From: Symbiodinium natans
Taxonomy: Eukaryota > Sar > Dinophyceae > Suessiales > Symbiodiniaceae
Assembly (NCBI GenBank): GCA_905221605.1
Contig: CAJNDS010001413.1
Location: 131,501 to 195,500, forward strand
Direction: 5' to 3'
DNA length: 64,000 nt
Part shown: positions 47,938 to 58,954 of the stretch, one piece after another
Position numbering within the stretch: the first letter of the stretch is position 1
Layout of the letters: each line of letters begins with the position of its first letter
Notes under the pieces: model-generated
Databases searched by the model: none
Told to the model about the DNA's origin: nothing
What the model saw: the letters and a program-made list of their open reading frames with translations, nothing else
Position numbers and translations under genes: made by a program

Positions 47938-48365
47938 TTTGAGGCCCCTAAACTCCGTTAAAATCTCTAAGCGTTTGAGGCTCCTCAACTCCCTTAAAGT
48001 TTCTAAGCATGTTCAGGCCCCTAAACTCCCTTCAAATCTCTAAGCGTTTGAGGCTCCTAGACTCCCTTAAAGTTTCTAAGCACTTTTTAAGGCCCCTACA
48101 CTCCCTTTGTCCTAGCCCCGGGCTGAGACACGTCGCTTATGCCCGCCCTTTGGGGGGCATCATGCTCCTGATGCGCCCCCGGGGTCCCGCCCCGGGAGCC
48201 GCTGATGCTCCTGATGCGCGCCTGGGGGTCCCGATAAGGCCCCTAAACTCACTTTTTCCTAGCCCCGGGCTTAGACACGTCGCTTATGCCCGCCCTTTGG
48301 GGGGCATCATGCTCCTGATGCGCCCCCGGGCTGGACCCGCTGATGCTCATGATGCGCGCCCTCTG
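47938..48365 (+). repeat. Compound tandem repeat: 33-37 bp and about 147 bp units
   Basis: First, units of GAGGCCCCTAAACTCCCTTA with ...TCTCTAAGC occur five times (47941-48110). Then a 147-bp unit (AAGGCCCCTA...CTAGCCCCGGGCTGAGACACG...ATGCGCGCC) occurs twice (48088-48234, 48235-48362). The two unit types share the GGCCCCTAAACTCCC start. ORFs through it repeat SLKVSK and LLMRPR. Confidence 0.9.
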
Positions 48366-48965
48366 GGGGCTATTTTTGTTCTTCTTTTGGGGTTCTTAAG
48401 CAAATCGTAGTAGGGTATCCAAATCTTACATTCAAGATTTGGGGGCTTTTTGAGCTCAGGCCTTCTAGACATGGGCCTAGGGAAACAGTCACAAACCAAG
48501 CTTCCCCTTCGTCAGCTTTGGAAATTCGTTTCCGGAGGCACGCCAGACCCCCGACACCCAAACCAAAATCAAGACGCACCACTCCAGACAAAACACAGAC
48601 ACCCACCCATACCAGAACCAACTAGCTGTCGCAAATGGGATCTCTTCGAGTATGTAGTCCTTGAGTGTGAGACTAAGACAGTATACAAGTTCATATTTAC
48701 ATGTACATCAGTATGTGCATTTATACAACGGCTTTGTTTGATATTTCTGAGGCACCTTACAGGGAATGACATCTAAACATCGGAAAATGAAACGGTATAG
48801 CAGTTCTGAAAACAAATATTTATAAGCGCCCGGATGCCATAACTCAACTTGAAATGCTATCGGAAATCAAACTCACCTTCCTTTCGAGACTTACAGAATG
48901 TGAACGACGATATCTAGCTTGTTGATTACATGTTTGGGTTCCCCTATTCGACTTCTATGAGAATC
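48366..48965. other. No supported gene
   Basis: Overlapping short ORFs (48370-48621 minus, 48450-48776 plus) without bias. Confidence 0.35.
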
Positions 48966-49001
48966 ATAAACCCTAAACCCTAAACCCTAAACCCTAAACC
49001 C
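48966..49001 (-). repeat. CCCTAAA tract
   Basis: Five units, left border of the 49011-49121 island. Confidence 0.95.
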
Positions 49002-49010
49002 ACCTTTAAG

Positions 49011-49121
49011 ACGGAATGGGAAGATGCCTTGCCTGCTGAGTTTTTCAGGCCCCTGCTGACCAAGATCCGGATCCCAAAGCCCCCAGGGCATACTTCCATC
49101 CATCAGTCCCAAAACCCTTGA
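49011..49121 (+). CDS. Exon between telomeric tracts
   Basis: Plus strand: acceptor CCCACCTTTAAG; TEWEDALPAEFFRPLLTKIR, IPKPPG, then HTSIHQSQNP and TGA. Third positions are strongly GC-rich up to PPG and weak after, so a GC donor at CCCAGG|GCATAC (about 49086) is likely and the stop is then intronic. The minus strand is partly open with a GTTTAGGG donor but reads less well. Not recognised. Confidence 0.6.
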   Translation, partial: TEWEDALPAEFFRPLLTKIRIPKPPGHTSIHQSQNP

Positions 49122-49127
49122 AAACTA

Positions 49128-49221
49128 TTTAGGGTTTAGGGTTTAGGGTTTAGGGTTTAGGGTTTAGGGTTTAGGGTTTAGGGTTTAGGGCTTTGGGTTT
49201 AGAGTTTAGGGTTTAGGGTAA
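49128..49221 (+). repeat. TTTAGGG tract
   Basis: Twelve units, right border of the island. Confidence 0.97.
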
Positions 49222-50551
49222 AGGGTATTTACTTCCATCATCTCTACCCTACAGCTACTGGACGTGGGAGCCATCCTGTCGTTTTCAGACAGGTAATTCC
49301 GGATAATTCGCCGCAGGCTTCTGTCGCGGGACTCTCTGCGGGCTTTTCTGGGTCACTCCAGGATTCTCTGGGGTGGTACCTCAAGGGCCCTGCGACCTTC
49401 TACTCCAAGGATACTCGGTGGGACTTTCAGGACTGTTTGCGGGCTTCTCTGGGACTCCAGTGATAAAGGGCGAGAGTCTCTGCTCCAGGGCTACTCAGCA
49501 GGGCAAGCAGGCGAGGAGCATGGTTGACTTAAAACCCAACCTTTGGGAGGCCTTGAAGGATATCTGCGAAAGAAAAACTTGACGTTGAGGACGTCGACAT
49601 AAATGCTGAACCGATGAGGACGCACGCGTGCTGGAATTTGACCGTCTTACAATCAAGACTCACTCATCCACAGATCCTCCATACATCTGCTTGAACACAC
49701 TGGGGTGTGGAGAGATCAAGGTGGGACCTTGAAACTCTACATCCAAACAAGGTCAAGCCAGGAACCAAGACAATCCGAAGTACCAGAGCGCCGGAATGAA
49801 ATCCCCACGTTGAAGTTCGCTCCGCACGCAGATTTTCTATAGTAGTATCATAAGATGCATTTCTCAGGCCAGTCCCGCACCATTGACGCGCCATTCAAGA
49901 GAAAGCCCGCGCCCCTCCGGCTCTGTCCGCCCGGCTCGCGGAAACATCGACTTTCAGTACTCAGTTTGTACTATACAATTCAACGAAAATCTGGAGACCC
50001 GCGCCATATCCGGGCCATCTGCACATGGCATTAGTCAGGATACTAATGGGTTACATCCGCTTAGGTTCGGATGTTCGGCGAGGCGCAATTTTGGAAGTCG
50101 AAGCTCCAAACTCCCCTCCCTGTCTCTAGAGTCTTGCGTGGAACCCTGCACAGCACGTTCCTCGTAGATGGAGTCCATGTACCAGTTCTTCAGCTGGGCA
50201 CCTCAGGGGTGCTGTATGGGATGAGTGGTTTGGGCTTTGATTTGAAGCCCGTGTTCCGCTAAACCCCTGACCCCCAAGTCGTTGGTCATGAGCGTTCGGC
50301 AGCGATTACCTTGGGAGTCTTGAATTATAGGCTCAGCAGGGGTCTTGAATTACAGGCTCAGCAGGTGCTCCTGTACCCGCAACATCCTGTCCTTTCAACT
50401 CGGCTCGGCTCTTGTGCTTGTGGGGTGGCGGATGACCAAAACCTCCAAGCCAAACTTTGGAAAACACGCAACCAAACAAATACAAGGGATTAATGCCAGA
50501 GTCCTCAATCTTGCAGCTTGCAACCCTCCGCTTTTAATTACAGCTATGAAA
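49222..50551. other. No firm gene
   Basis: Short ORFs on both strands (49373-49582 plus, 49664-49894 minus, 49883-50167 plus, 50311-50493 plus). A 20-bp direct duplication (TCTTGAATTA.AGGCTCAGCAGG) lies at 50319-50361. Confidence 0.35.
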
Positions 50552-50629
50552 CCCTGAACCCTAAACCCTAAACCCTACGGCCTAAACCCTGAACCCTAAA
50601 CCCTACACCCTAAACCCTAAACCCTCAAC
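50552..50629 (-). repeat. CCCTAAA tract, degenerate
   Basis: CCCTAAA with CCCTACG, CCCTGAA and CCCTACA units. On the minus strand it starts GTTGAGGG at the donor of the 50630 exon. Confidence 0.95.
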
Positions 50630-50716
50630 CCCAAAGCCTTTGGCCAGCTTCTGCTCCATGTCGCTGACGATGGGCTCCCCCTCGTACCAGTTCCAGTCCT
50701 TCCGAGAGAAGTTGCA
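50630..50716 (-). CDS. Internal exon between telomeric tracts, very strong frame
   Basis: Minus strand: acceptor AGCCCTCAAG; 29 codons CNFSRKDWNWYEGEPIVSDM and EQKLAKGFG; donor TTTGGG|GTTGAGGG. 26 of 29 third positions are G or C. The aromatic-rich DWNWYEGEP and the helix that follows look like a conserved domain, but I cannot name it. Confidence 0.78.
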
Positions 50717-50720
50717 CTTG

Positions 50721-50787
50721 AGGGCTTTAGGGTTTTAGGGTTTAGGGTTTAGGGCTTAGGGTTTAGGTCTAGGGTTTTGGGTTAGGG
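50721..50787 (+). repeat. TTTAGGG tract
   Basis: Eight imperfect units, right border of the island. Confidence 0.95.
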
Positions 50788-51822
50788 AAAATACGCCGCT
50801 CTTGTTACCAGCGAAAAGCACAGCCAACTACTGCGTGCATTGCACCGCCGTGCCCTGCGAGAATGCTGAGACTTGCAAGAAGTTGATCCGTCGCAGAGCA
50901 GGTGAATTCAGCTTCCATTATCCGCTCCGGCTCACTGCAGAAGAACGGCGGTTCGGCAGGGAGCAGGATTCATGCACATCAAAATCCACGTAAGGCTGCC
51001 TCAACACGGCATATGTCAGCAGACCAAGACGGTGGAGGGAAGGTCGCAGCCAGCAGCACTAGTGAATATATCGGTGCACGTTAATACAAGTTGTAACATG
51101 GCCATGCATGGTCGGCCATGCCATGCCATGCACATCAGGACTCGAGGCCGCAAGTGAAATGCTTCCCTGCGGGTCCTCTGAGCCCTCGATGAAGGTCCAC
51201 TCCTCAAAAAGCTCGGAGCATTAAGTGCCATTCGGGGATGTTTGGAGTCTCAGAGCTGTCTGCGCACCGTCCCCTCCCCTCCATGGTATCCGGCTAGGCT
51301 GTAGGGTTTAGTTTCACTCTGCCCCCGTGGTTCAAGGTGGATTTGGGGTTCAGGGATTAGGGCTGCAGGTTTAGGATTTGCACTCCCCGTGGCGGAATAA
51401 GAACATGGCAGTGATGTTGTGGTGGTGGTAGCACCGTGATACTGATCTTATGGTGGTGACGGTGGCGTGGTCGTGATGATGTGGTAGATATGTGCTTGTG
51501 GGGGGGGGTGTTGTAGAGGCATCTGCAGCAGAGGTGGTGCGCTCTAAAGAGCCCACGAGATCGATACACTCTGAAGCGCGCCCTCCAACGGCTGCTTGGC
51601 GGCTGCCAGGTCCCTGCCCACAGCTTGTCGCAAGGCTGCCGTCTGGTATCTGGCCGAGGTGAGCTCATAAGGGGGGTCGCGGATGTTTTTTGAAGAATCT
51701 CAGACTCAGGTTTTACCTTCGAGGTCATGCCTACAAGGTCTACAAATGTAGGTTTCAGTCGGGTGCATTTTTGCCAGGTAAAGTGGTAAAGTCACAATGC
51801 AATACACTGAAGGCACCAACGC
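50788..51822. other. No firm gene
   Basis: Three overlapping short plus ORFs (50802-51157) and a GGT/GTG-rich microsatellite-like stretch (51400-51520). Degenerate telomeric units at 51300-51378. Confidence 0.35.
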
Positions 51823-52125
51823 TTGTTTGCTCTGGAACTCTCGGGGGGGAGTGTCTTGCCCGCGCCACTTGGGCAGGCAATGCCTTTTGGCCTGTGGTAC
51901 TTTGACACTTTTCTTGTCGAGGCGGTGCAGCAAGTCTCAGCCTCGAATTTGGAAATTGGAGGCATTTCGTTGGTATTTTATTCGCCAAGGAAAAAACCCT
52001 ACCTAGCACGGCAGCATCTTCAGACGCTCAGGTTTCAGCGGACGCCACCCGCGCAAAGTGCTGAAAGACCCAATTTTTCTCGACCTCACACTTGGCTTGG
52101 CTTGTCGACTCCCGAGCCAAGCTAA
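51823..52125 (+). CDS. Weak ORF, unknown
   Basis: Plus frame of 100 codons: PFGLWYFDTFLVEAVQQVSA, SNLEIGGISLVFYSPRKKPY and a Ser/Pro tail to TAA. It ends 12 bp before a family A element. A second plus frame overlaps. Codon bias modest. Confidence 0.28.
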   Translation: MFALELSGGSVLPAPLGQAMPFGLWYFDTFLVEAVQQVSASNLEIGGISLVFYSPRKKPYLARQHLQTLRFQRTPPAQSAERPNFSRPHTWLGLSTPEPS

Positions 52126-52136
52126 TGCCAAAAAAT

Positions 52137-52247
52137 GGGAATCTGCGAACATAGGGAACCCCCAATACAGATCCACAAATAGTAGTTTAGTAGGATCCCC
52201 TATATATCAAGAGCCCCAAAAAGGTAACCCCTAATTTCGGAATCCCC
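52137..52247 (-). mobile_element. MITE-like repeat family A, 111-bp copy
   Basis: Begins GGGAATCTGCGAACATAG and ends CTAATTTCGGAATCCCC; the core CAGATCC.CAAATAGTAG matches the 34269 copy reversed. Confidence 0.7.
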
Positions 52248-53332
52248 CGTACGTAGCTTGTGGAGCATGCCGAGCACGATACAAGGAAGTGCAGGTGCCC
52301 ACCGAGGGCGCAGGAACATGCAATGCTGACCTTGCTTTCCTTAGGTTTCACAAGCAAGCTTCTGGTCTGCAATAGCTCCTCGGCAAGGCGAAGCGCATAT
52401 ACGGACACCATTGCACATGGAAAGGGCGGGGGGGCGGGGGGGGGTGGGGGGCCCTGACATAACAAAGAGTCAAATTGTTCAGGCGGCATGCTTGCATCAT
52501 CTCAGCTAATGTCTGTCAAATCATGGCCTCCTTCACACAGCATTAATCATTAAACTACTCCAAGCCACATTTTTCAAAATCGGGTACGTTTGCACCACCC
52601 ATCCAAAGCAACCCAACCTGGTTTTAACCAATACCTTTCGTTTCAAAAGCAGGGTTGTGTTTGGCCCTCAACACAAGACCTAGCAGAAAGAGGCTTCCCA
52701 AATGAACAACCAGAACCTCCTGCACGTCAACTGCGAGCGAAATGAAAAGCTTTAGACCTTGTGAATGCCTGGTCTGGATAAAACTTCATTTCAAGAGTCT
52801 TATCGCGAAAACTGAAACGAGATGACTGATTTGTTTGTCTCTTTCCAGGCTATGGAGCATTGTCTCCACTGATTTCATGTATCGCTAGCTCTTTACAAAC
52901 TGCAACCCCAAAAACCTGAACCTGACCACGGGGTGCAGGCTTCAGGCTACAGGAAGCGGAGGGTTGAGGGTTTAATGTTACATTTGGACTTCATACGCTG
53001 CAATACCAAATGCATTGAAAAGCAGCTGAGCCCCCTGAGACCCTGAAGCGTTCACTAGAAAGCACCCGGGATGGCCTCAGAACTTCAGTGCAGGAATGGC
53101 CTGCCCGGTCGAGGTTGAGATTCAGGACTTCAAGGCTTCAGGTTGCTAGGAGGGGCGCTTTTCCTCTGGACAGTCTGCGGGCGTTGCAGGAAGTCTTTTC
53201 CAAGTTTCGGCGATTTGGGCTACGGTTCTTGGGTTCAGCGGTACTGGTTTCGTCTCGGGCGTCAGATTCGACCATTGGGTCGGCGTCCAGAAGCTCGCTC
53301 TCATTGCTTCAGCAGCAACGAGCCCACCTTTA
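52248..53332. other. No supported gene
   Basis: A minus ORF covers 52187-52489 and a G-rich run lies at 52428-52451. The AT-richer 52500-53050 holds nothing readable, and a plus ORF at 53088-53354 runs into the next tract. Confidence 0.4.
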
Positions 53333-53430
53333 CACCCTAAACCCTAAATCGTAAACCCTAAACCCTAAACCCTAAACCCTAAACCCTGAAACCTGAACCC
53401 TGAACCCTGAACCCTAACCCTAAACCCTAA
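53333..53430 (-). repeat. CCCTAAA tract, degenerate
   Basis: CCCTAAA with CCCTGAA units. Left border of the 53464 island. Confidence 0.95.
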
Positions 53431-53463
53431 ATGTCCACGAACCCTGCACTCGCCTCCTGTCAG

Positions 53464-53513
53464 CGCAAGGATGCGCAGCTTGCGGGGGACCATCCTTGGG
53501 TTGTGCAAATCAG
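53464..53513 (+). CDS. Short exon between telomeric tracts
   Basis: Plus strand: acceptor CTCGCCTCCTGTCAG, 50 nt RKDAQLAGDHPWVVQI, donor ATCAG|GTTGTGG ten bases before the TTTAGGG tract. On the minus strand the same island reads MVPRKLRILALTGGEC with a GT donor, so strand is not settled. Confidence 0.43.
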
Positions 53514-53522
53514 GTTGTGGCT

Positions 53523-53648
53523 TTTTAGGGTTTAGGGTTTAGGGTTTACGGTTTAGGGTTTAGGGTTTAGGGTTTAGGGTTTGGGGTTTAGGGTTTAGGG
53601 TTTGGGGTTTGGGGTTTAGGGTTTAGGGTTTAGGGTTTAGGGTTTAGG
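53523..53648 (+). repeat. TTTAGGG tract
   Basis: About 17 units with TTTACGG and TTTGGGG variants. Confidence 0.97.
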
Positions 53649-56334
53649 CTCTCGGATGCCCTGGGGTGCGGGGTCAGCAGTGTCTGGGCATGGCTTGGGT
53701 CGCAGATTCTGTCGGGACAGCGTTGCATGTGGCATGCGCAACTGCTCATTCTACCGCTTGCAGCCTCTGTGCCTCATAGCCCGCGAATTGAACCCTTAAA
53801 CATCCGAAGTCCTCTAGCCAAGAGACCGAAATGATGACCACCTACTTCGACTATAAGTCCCAAAATCTAAAAATCAAAGCCCTTCGAAGCGCAGCGCCCT
53901 CACCATCCCACGCTAAAACACTTCGCCACAGCTGAGGTGCTGCTCCATTTCAAGAACGGGTGGTGCCGTAGGCTTCGCCTCGGCCCCGGGGAGCTGCGGA
54001 GCTGTAACGACTTTTTCGAACCGGGTGTTGTGTGGCAAGGTATCAGGCTGGATGCCTGAGTCCCAAGCTCGCTATCCCCGTGACCCATGCCCAAAAATCT
54101 ACACCTTGAACACCCGGCATGCAACCCTACGTGAGTACGTGTAAGATCGCCAAGCAAACTCTCGGAAACCTCAAAGGCTCCTGTGAGAAAGGACCCCACT
54201 GAAAAGGACGCCGCGGGGCCGGCCGACGTGGGCGCCGCCATGAGTGGAGCTCGCTGGGGTCGTAGCCTTGCGGCCATGGATGAGATTCTGCTGTGGAGTG
54301 TCGGTATCCAGGTTATTTGTGTTCTCTAAACGAGGTTTGGTACATGTTTGAGGACTGCTTCAGATTGCTTCAGCAACCGGGCCTTCAAGAATTGAAGGTC
54401 ATGTCGTTCCTTGAACGGCAGTCAACTGTGAGGTGGGATAAAGATGAGACGGCTGACTGAGCTGCCAGGGTGGTTGGGGAAGCCAAACGATTCGACTGAG
54501 AATGTGAGGCAATCTTTCATTTTGCTGGCCTCTCTGAAAAGGTCGTAGCAGCTGCTAAGATGCTACAAATCATCATCGCACAACGAGGGTCATAATACAT
54601 GGGATGAAGCCCACCGAATACTGCAAGCAGGACTCATCAAGGCTTCTTTGCAAAGATTTGGGGTGAAGCATCTTTAGGAGACAGAATCAAGGTCTTGAAC
54701 TACCTGGGATCCTTGAGCCTTCTTCCTGGGGGGGTCGTGCAAATTGCCTGCAGCGATGGGAAGTCCACAGCAGGCCCGCACTTCCTTGGCCACTTGGGCG
54801 TAGAGCACGCCTGCGCGTCCCCCAAAATGCAAACCCGACGCCCATGACCCAGACAAGGACCTGAACGCCCCACGCAAGGACCAGGGGCTTACTCCCCTAA
54901 TGAGCAGGTGGCTCCTTGGGCGTAAGGCTTGGAGGTCTTCAACTTTTTTCCCGACCGGTTCACTTTCGGGGTGGCTTTACATCGCAACTGCAGGGCTTCA
55001 AGTTCTTGGATGTTGCAGAAGAATGACTGTTGGGGGTCACTTTTTGATGTGACTTTTCAGGGGTTAGCCTTTAGAGGCATTCTGTGTGTAATTGCAATGG
55101 GCCCGGCTTGCTTCCAGGACGGAGGATTCTCAGGCCCCGACTAACCTCAAAGCCGAAACTAGACTCCAAACCCGAACCGTGAGGCTGAACCCTGAACCCC
55201 CCAAACAGTGCAAAGAACAGAGTGTGTAGTTAGTGGTGGTAGTTGTGTGCAAGTTTGACCCCCAACAACCACCCGTCAGGCTTTTGCTGGTCTTCTTTGG
55301 AAGTCGTTCTCCTGTTGCTGGGGGTTTGTTTCCGAATCTAAGGCCCGGAGTTGTTGGGGTTTGGCTGGTTTGTGCTGTCGGGCCTTCTTTGGGACATTTG
55401 GGCTTTCAAATTCTTTGCGTCTGAAGGTTTTGCGCTCAAAAACCGCACTTTTGCCCCTGCGGCGCCCACAAAGCCGGGTCCGTAGGATTTGCGTGCTGGC
55501 ATTGGGGTCAAAAACGACATACGGTGCAACGTCGACCTACCGTGCAGATGAACCGACAAACCCGAGCTTCCCTACGAAGAGACCCACAGACCAACGACCT
55601 GCTTGTGGCTGCAGCGAGGGCAGACGATGCCCCTCAGCGTGCTCAAGGACCAGCGCAGCCTGGATCAAGTAACCGAGGGAGTTGGGCATTCCGAGTGTAA
55701 GGAGAGCTTAGGGACTGGCTAGGGCTTTTCGGCTATGGCTTCGGTCGACATCTCATCGCGATGTGAGGCTTTGGAGCCCGAACCCCGAACAACTGCAACC
55801 CTGCGAAGAGGTGTTGCGCATGGGTTGAAGCATGCTCTTCAGCATGTTGAGGGGGTGTTGAAGGGCTCGAGAATCGGGATCGGAGCTTGAAGGCTTGAAG
55901 GCTTGTGCTTGTAACTTCGGGCGGCATGGCGCAGGATTGACTGGACGTACCCCAGCACAACAAAACGGTCGCCTCGTAGTAGTCCTCGGGAGCCAACCGC
56001 CCTGCACCCCTCGGAAGGCTGCAAAAGAGACTCTGACCGCATCTGCAGGGGTTAAGGTGAGGGAGCAAAGTCTGACCAAGACAGGTTCAGGGTCTGAGGC
56101 TGGAGGCGCCGCCCTCTCTTGTCAGCCAAAGTGCAGCTTGTGGGGTCCTACGACCCTTGCTGTGTCCTAAAACCTAAACTCCCAAAACGATGAGCTCAGG
56201 CTGAAAAAATATGATCAAAAACTACGCCCTGCAAAACAAAAGTCGGTGACTCGCCAAAACAAACCCTGGAGCTACAACTGATTGGAGGTTCTCAAGCGGC
56301 AGATGTTTAGACCCATGTGGCACAGCCATGCTGC
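53649..56334. other. No firm gene
   Basis: ORFs of 60-125 codons on both strands (53900-54277 minus, 54674-54877 minus, 55361-55672 plus, 55733-56079 minus, 55895-56170 plus). None has splice or bias evidence that I trust. No telomeric tracts or obvious repeats in this stretch. Confidence 0.35.
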
Positions 56335-56396
56335 CTGCGGCCATAGAAGTAGTATTCGTCGTTCTTGCCGAAGACGTGGATGGTCCGGTGCACGAC
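56335..56396 (-). CDS. Exon with HVFG..DE.Y.YGR motif, copy 2, GC donor
   Basis: Minus strand: acceptor AAAATGAGCAG; 20 codons VVHRTIHVFGKNDEYYFYGR; then CGCAG|GCAGC, a GC donor. Third positions are almost all G or C. Shares HVFG--DE-Y-YGR with the exon at 41538-41664, where the sequence continues DGFGYK without an intron. The intron is therefore present in one paralog and absent in the other, or copy 1 is a spliced copy. Confidence 0.62.
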
Positions 56397-57510
56397 CTGC
56401 TCATTTTGGGGGGGGAGGCCAGGGTTGCAACTGTAGCGTGGCCCTTGTGTCAGAAAGCCCTGGCATGCCCTGGCGCACACATGGGACACAGACTGAACTG
56501 TCAAGACTTTACGGCCGGGCTGATGTTTGCTGTTGATCCCACTCGCAGCCTTCGACCCGTCAGCAAAGGCGGACAGGAAGCGGTCCTTAGCCAGGCATTT
56601 CGCGCTTTAATCAGCTTTCCAGAAGAAAGCCTATAGATGTTGGCCAGCTTTAGTTGTCGGCGTTTAGTGTGAAGGGCGGGAAGTACCTTCTTTCAGTTTT
56701 TGCAGGAGGCTGGTCGATAGATAGGTCAGGGTCTTTTCTTGGACGTAGTTAAACTAGCAGGGTTCAGGGAGCACCTGCTCAGTTCCTGCGAAAAGCTGGG
56801 GGTTCCCGGGGTTCCCGGCTGATTCTGGCACACCCGGGAGAGGTTTCGATTGGCCTTTTTGGCTTTCTTTTTCTTCTCACGTGAAGGGGAAAGGGGAAAG
56901 AGAGTTGAGATCTTCGCAGCGGCAGCCTTTGACTGAAGGGTTCTGAACGTGACCAGTAAAGCCTGGATCCTAAGGTCCTAAACCCTGCATAAACCCAGAT
57001 CCAACAAGAAGACAATTTGCATGTCGAGAAGCATCACGAATGGGCAAGGAGCCAAAGAAAACCGTCACTGGCCAGGGCCTCATGCTGGAGGGGGGGAAGG
57101 GGGATTGGCCTGATGTTGGGGCCTACCAGCTTCGAAAGACCGAGCTGCTACTAGAAGTTTTGAAAGCAGTTGAATGGCAGAGTTTGTTTCAAACGGAGTT
57201 GGAGTTCTGTCAAACTTTCGATATTAAGTTTAGGAGTTAGGAGTGTTAACCAATGACAGTAGGCCCACAAGCAATGACAAGAATACACATTACAACCTGA
57301 TAAGGGGTCGCTAACACGAATGCAGACGCCTGTCACGTACACCACGAACATAACAGACGCAACACGCCACACGAGCTCGGAGCTAAGGTGTCTGACGTTT
57401 TCTTGTCTACATTTTCTCATCTCTCAGCTCAGTTCTGTCTATCTTTCATTATTTCCTTTGTCCTGTTGTGTCTGTTCGTCATCTCATCTCTGTCTTATGT
57501 CCCTCTTTCT
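56397..57510. other. No firm gene
   Basis: Plus ORF 56328-56636 is the reverse of the exon above and continues without bias. Short ORFs at 56779-57015 minus and 57040-57240 plus. Nothing else readable. Confidence 0.35.
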
Positions 57511-57518
57511 TCTGTAAA

Positions 57519-57593
57519 CCTCTCTCTCTCTCTCTCTTTTCTTCTTTCTTGAGGGCGAACCGTGCACTTGGCGCGCCCCCCGTTTGGGGTCTG

Positions 57594-57624
<31 letters not shown>

Positions 57625-57768
57625 CTGCGCACCTAAACCCCCCTCTATTGAGGAGGGCCGCCCGAAGGCGTGCGTTACAGGGTTCTACGGGTGAACGGAT
57701 GCTGTGGGATAGCTGGGAACCTGCTCCAATGTTAGGTCTCTCTCTCTCTCTCTCTCCCTCCCTCCGAG
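57519..57768 (+). repeat. Three (CT)n microsatellites
   Basis: CT runs at about 57519-57538, 57591-57618 and 57738-57762, spaced by unrelated 50-120 bp sequence. Confidence 0.9.
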
Positions 57769-57817
57769 TATTCGAACGACGAAGTGACGCTTTAAACAAA
57801 CAACGACAGTTGCGCGG

Positions 57818-58111
57818 ATGGGGGATCGTAAACGTCAGCACTTTTGCTGCTCGAACGGAAAACGAAGCTCCAAAAGTGACGACAGCTACAAAGATGACGA
57901 AATTTGGGTGCCTTATCCCTTCTTTCTTCTGCCTCTGGGATCCAAGTGGTTTTTCGGCACCATGAGGAGAAAAAGCAGTTCTGCTGAAGCTATGCGCACC
58001 AAGGCACTTCAAAGAAATAAGAATTACACGTCTGATGACACACCGGCAAAATGGCTGGGCGGTTGCTGGACGGCCTCACGAATCTTCCAAACAGTTTTCT
58101 TTTCGAGTTAA
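57818..58111 (+). CDS. Weak ORF with ATG, basic
   Basis: Plus frame of 97 codons: MGDRKRQHFCCSNGKRSSKS, DDSYKDDEIWVPYPFFLL, then basic and Ser-rich, ending TAA. Codon bias weak; the long minus ORF (57479-58012) overlaps. Unknown. Confidence 0.32.
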   Translation: MGDRKRQHFCCSNGKRSSKSDDSYKDDEIWVPYPFFLLPLGSKWFFGTMRRKSSSAEAMRTKALQRNKNYTSDDTPAKWLGGCWTASRIFQTVFFSS

Positions 58112-58954
58112 AAGACGGGGTTGAGGTGATTCAGCCCAGATGCACAGGTTGTCTTTGGCTCAGGAGCTTTGCAGCTGCAAGGTGCACCACCTCTGCTCAA
58201 GGAACAGAACGGCCGGACTGATCAAAGTCAAGGCGATATTTGGGTGTTGGACGTGTCGGCCTTGGAGTTTGGGCTTGAAGGTTTGGGGTGCCCGATAGAC
58301 CTGTAGGAAGGGACGGCTACCGGCTTCAACCAAGTCTCCGCCAAGGCCTGAATCAAACCGCACCAACCTCCAACACACGCAATCGGGACCAGAACTCCAT
58401 GCCGAATACATTCGGTACGTAAGCAGCTCAATATCTAACGGTACAACGCAGCTGGTAGCAACCGTAGTAGTGGTAACTGTGGCTTTCATGTCGAATCCAA
58501 CGCTACACAATGCTACAATGTAAGGAAACCCTCACCGTGACTTCACGAAGGCTAAGCTTTCCGAACAAAGGCCGTCTTCCAAGCACGAAATGCGACACGA
58601 GAGGCGGGAAGGGCCCCCCTCCTAACTGCTCTTGTGCGTGTTACGTGGGGGGTTGCTGTGGTAGTTATTAGGATTGTTTAAGGTCTCTTTTGCAAGCAAA
58701 GCCACGATGCTGCCCTCGAACATTGCCACAACCTTGCTGCCGAGAATTCAGATGGAATCGCAAACGTGCACGGTGCAGGTTTGGGGGGGTGTTGCTCCCA
58801 GCAAAGCGCTCGTAACTCCCTGCAGCCGCTTCAACCTATACATCTAAGGGAGATCGGATTTCGGGTCGTTGGGGGGCTAGTGCAGTGTAGACTCGTCAGC
58901 CCGCTTCTGTTAGGAAGGAACCTGGCTGCCCCTTAAGAGCGAGGGCACAAGCAC
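58112..58954. other. No supported gene
   Basis: A minus ORF of 116 codons (58160-58510) and little else. Confidence 0.35.

Noticed and set aside
47938-48365. CRISPR array
   Set aside because: Units are adjacent or share sequence throughout, with no unique spacers of even length, in a eukaryotic context.
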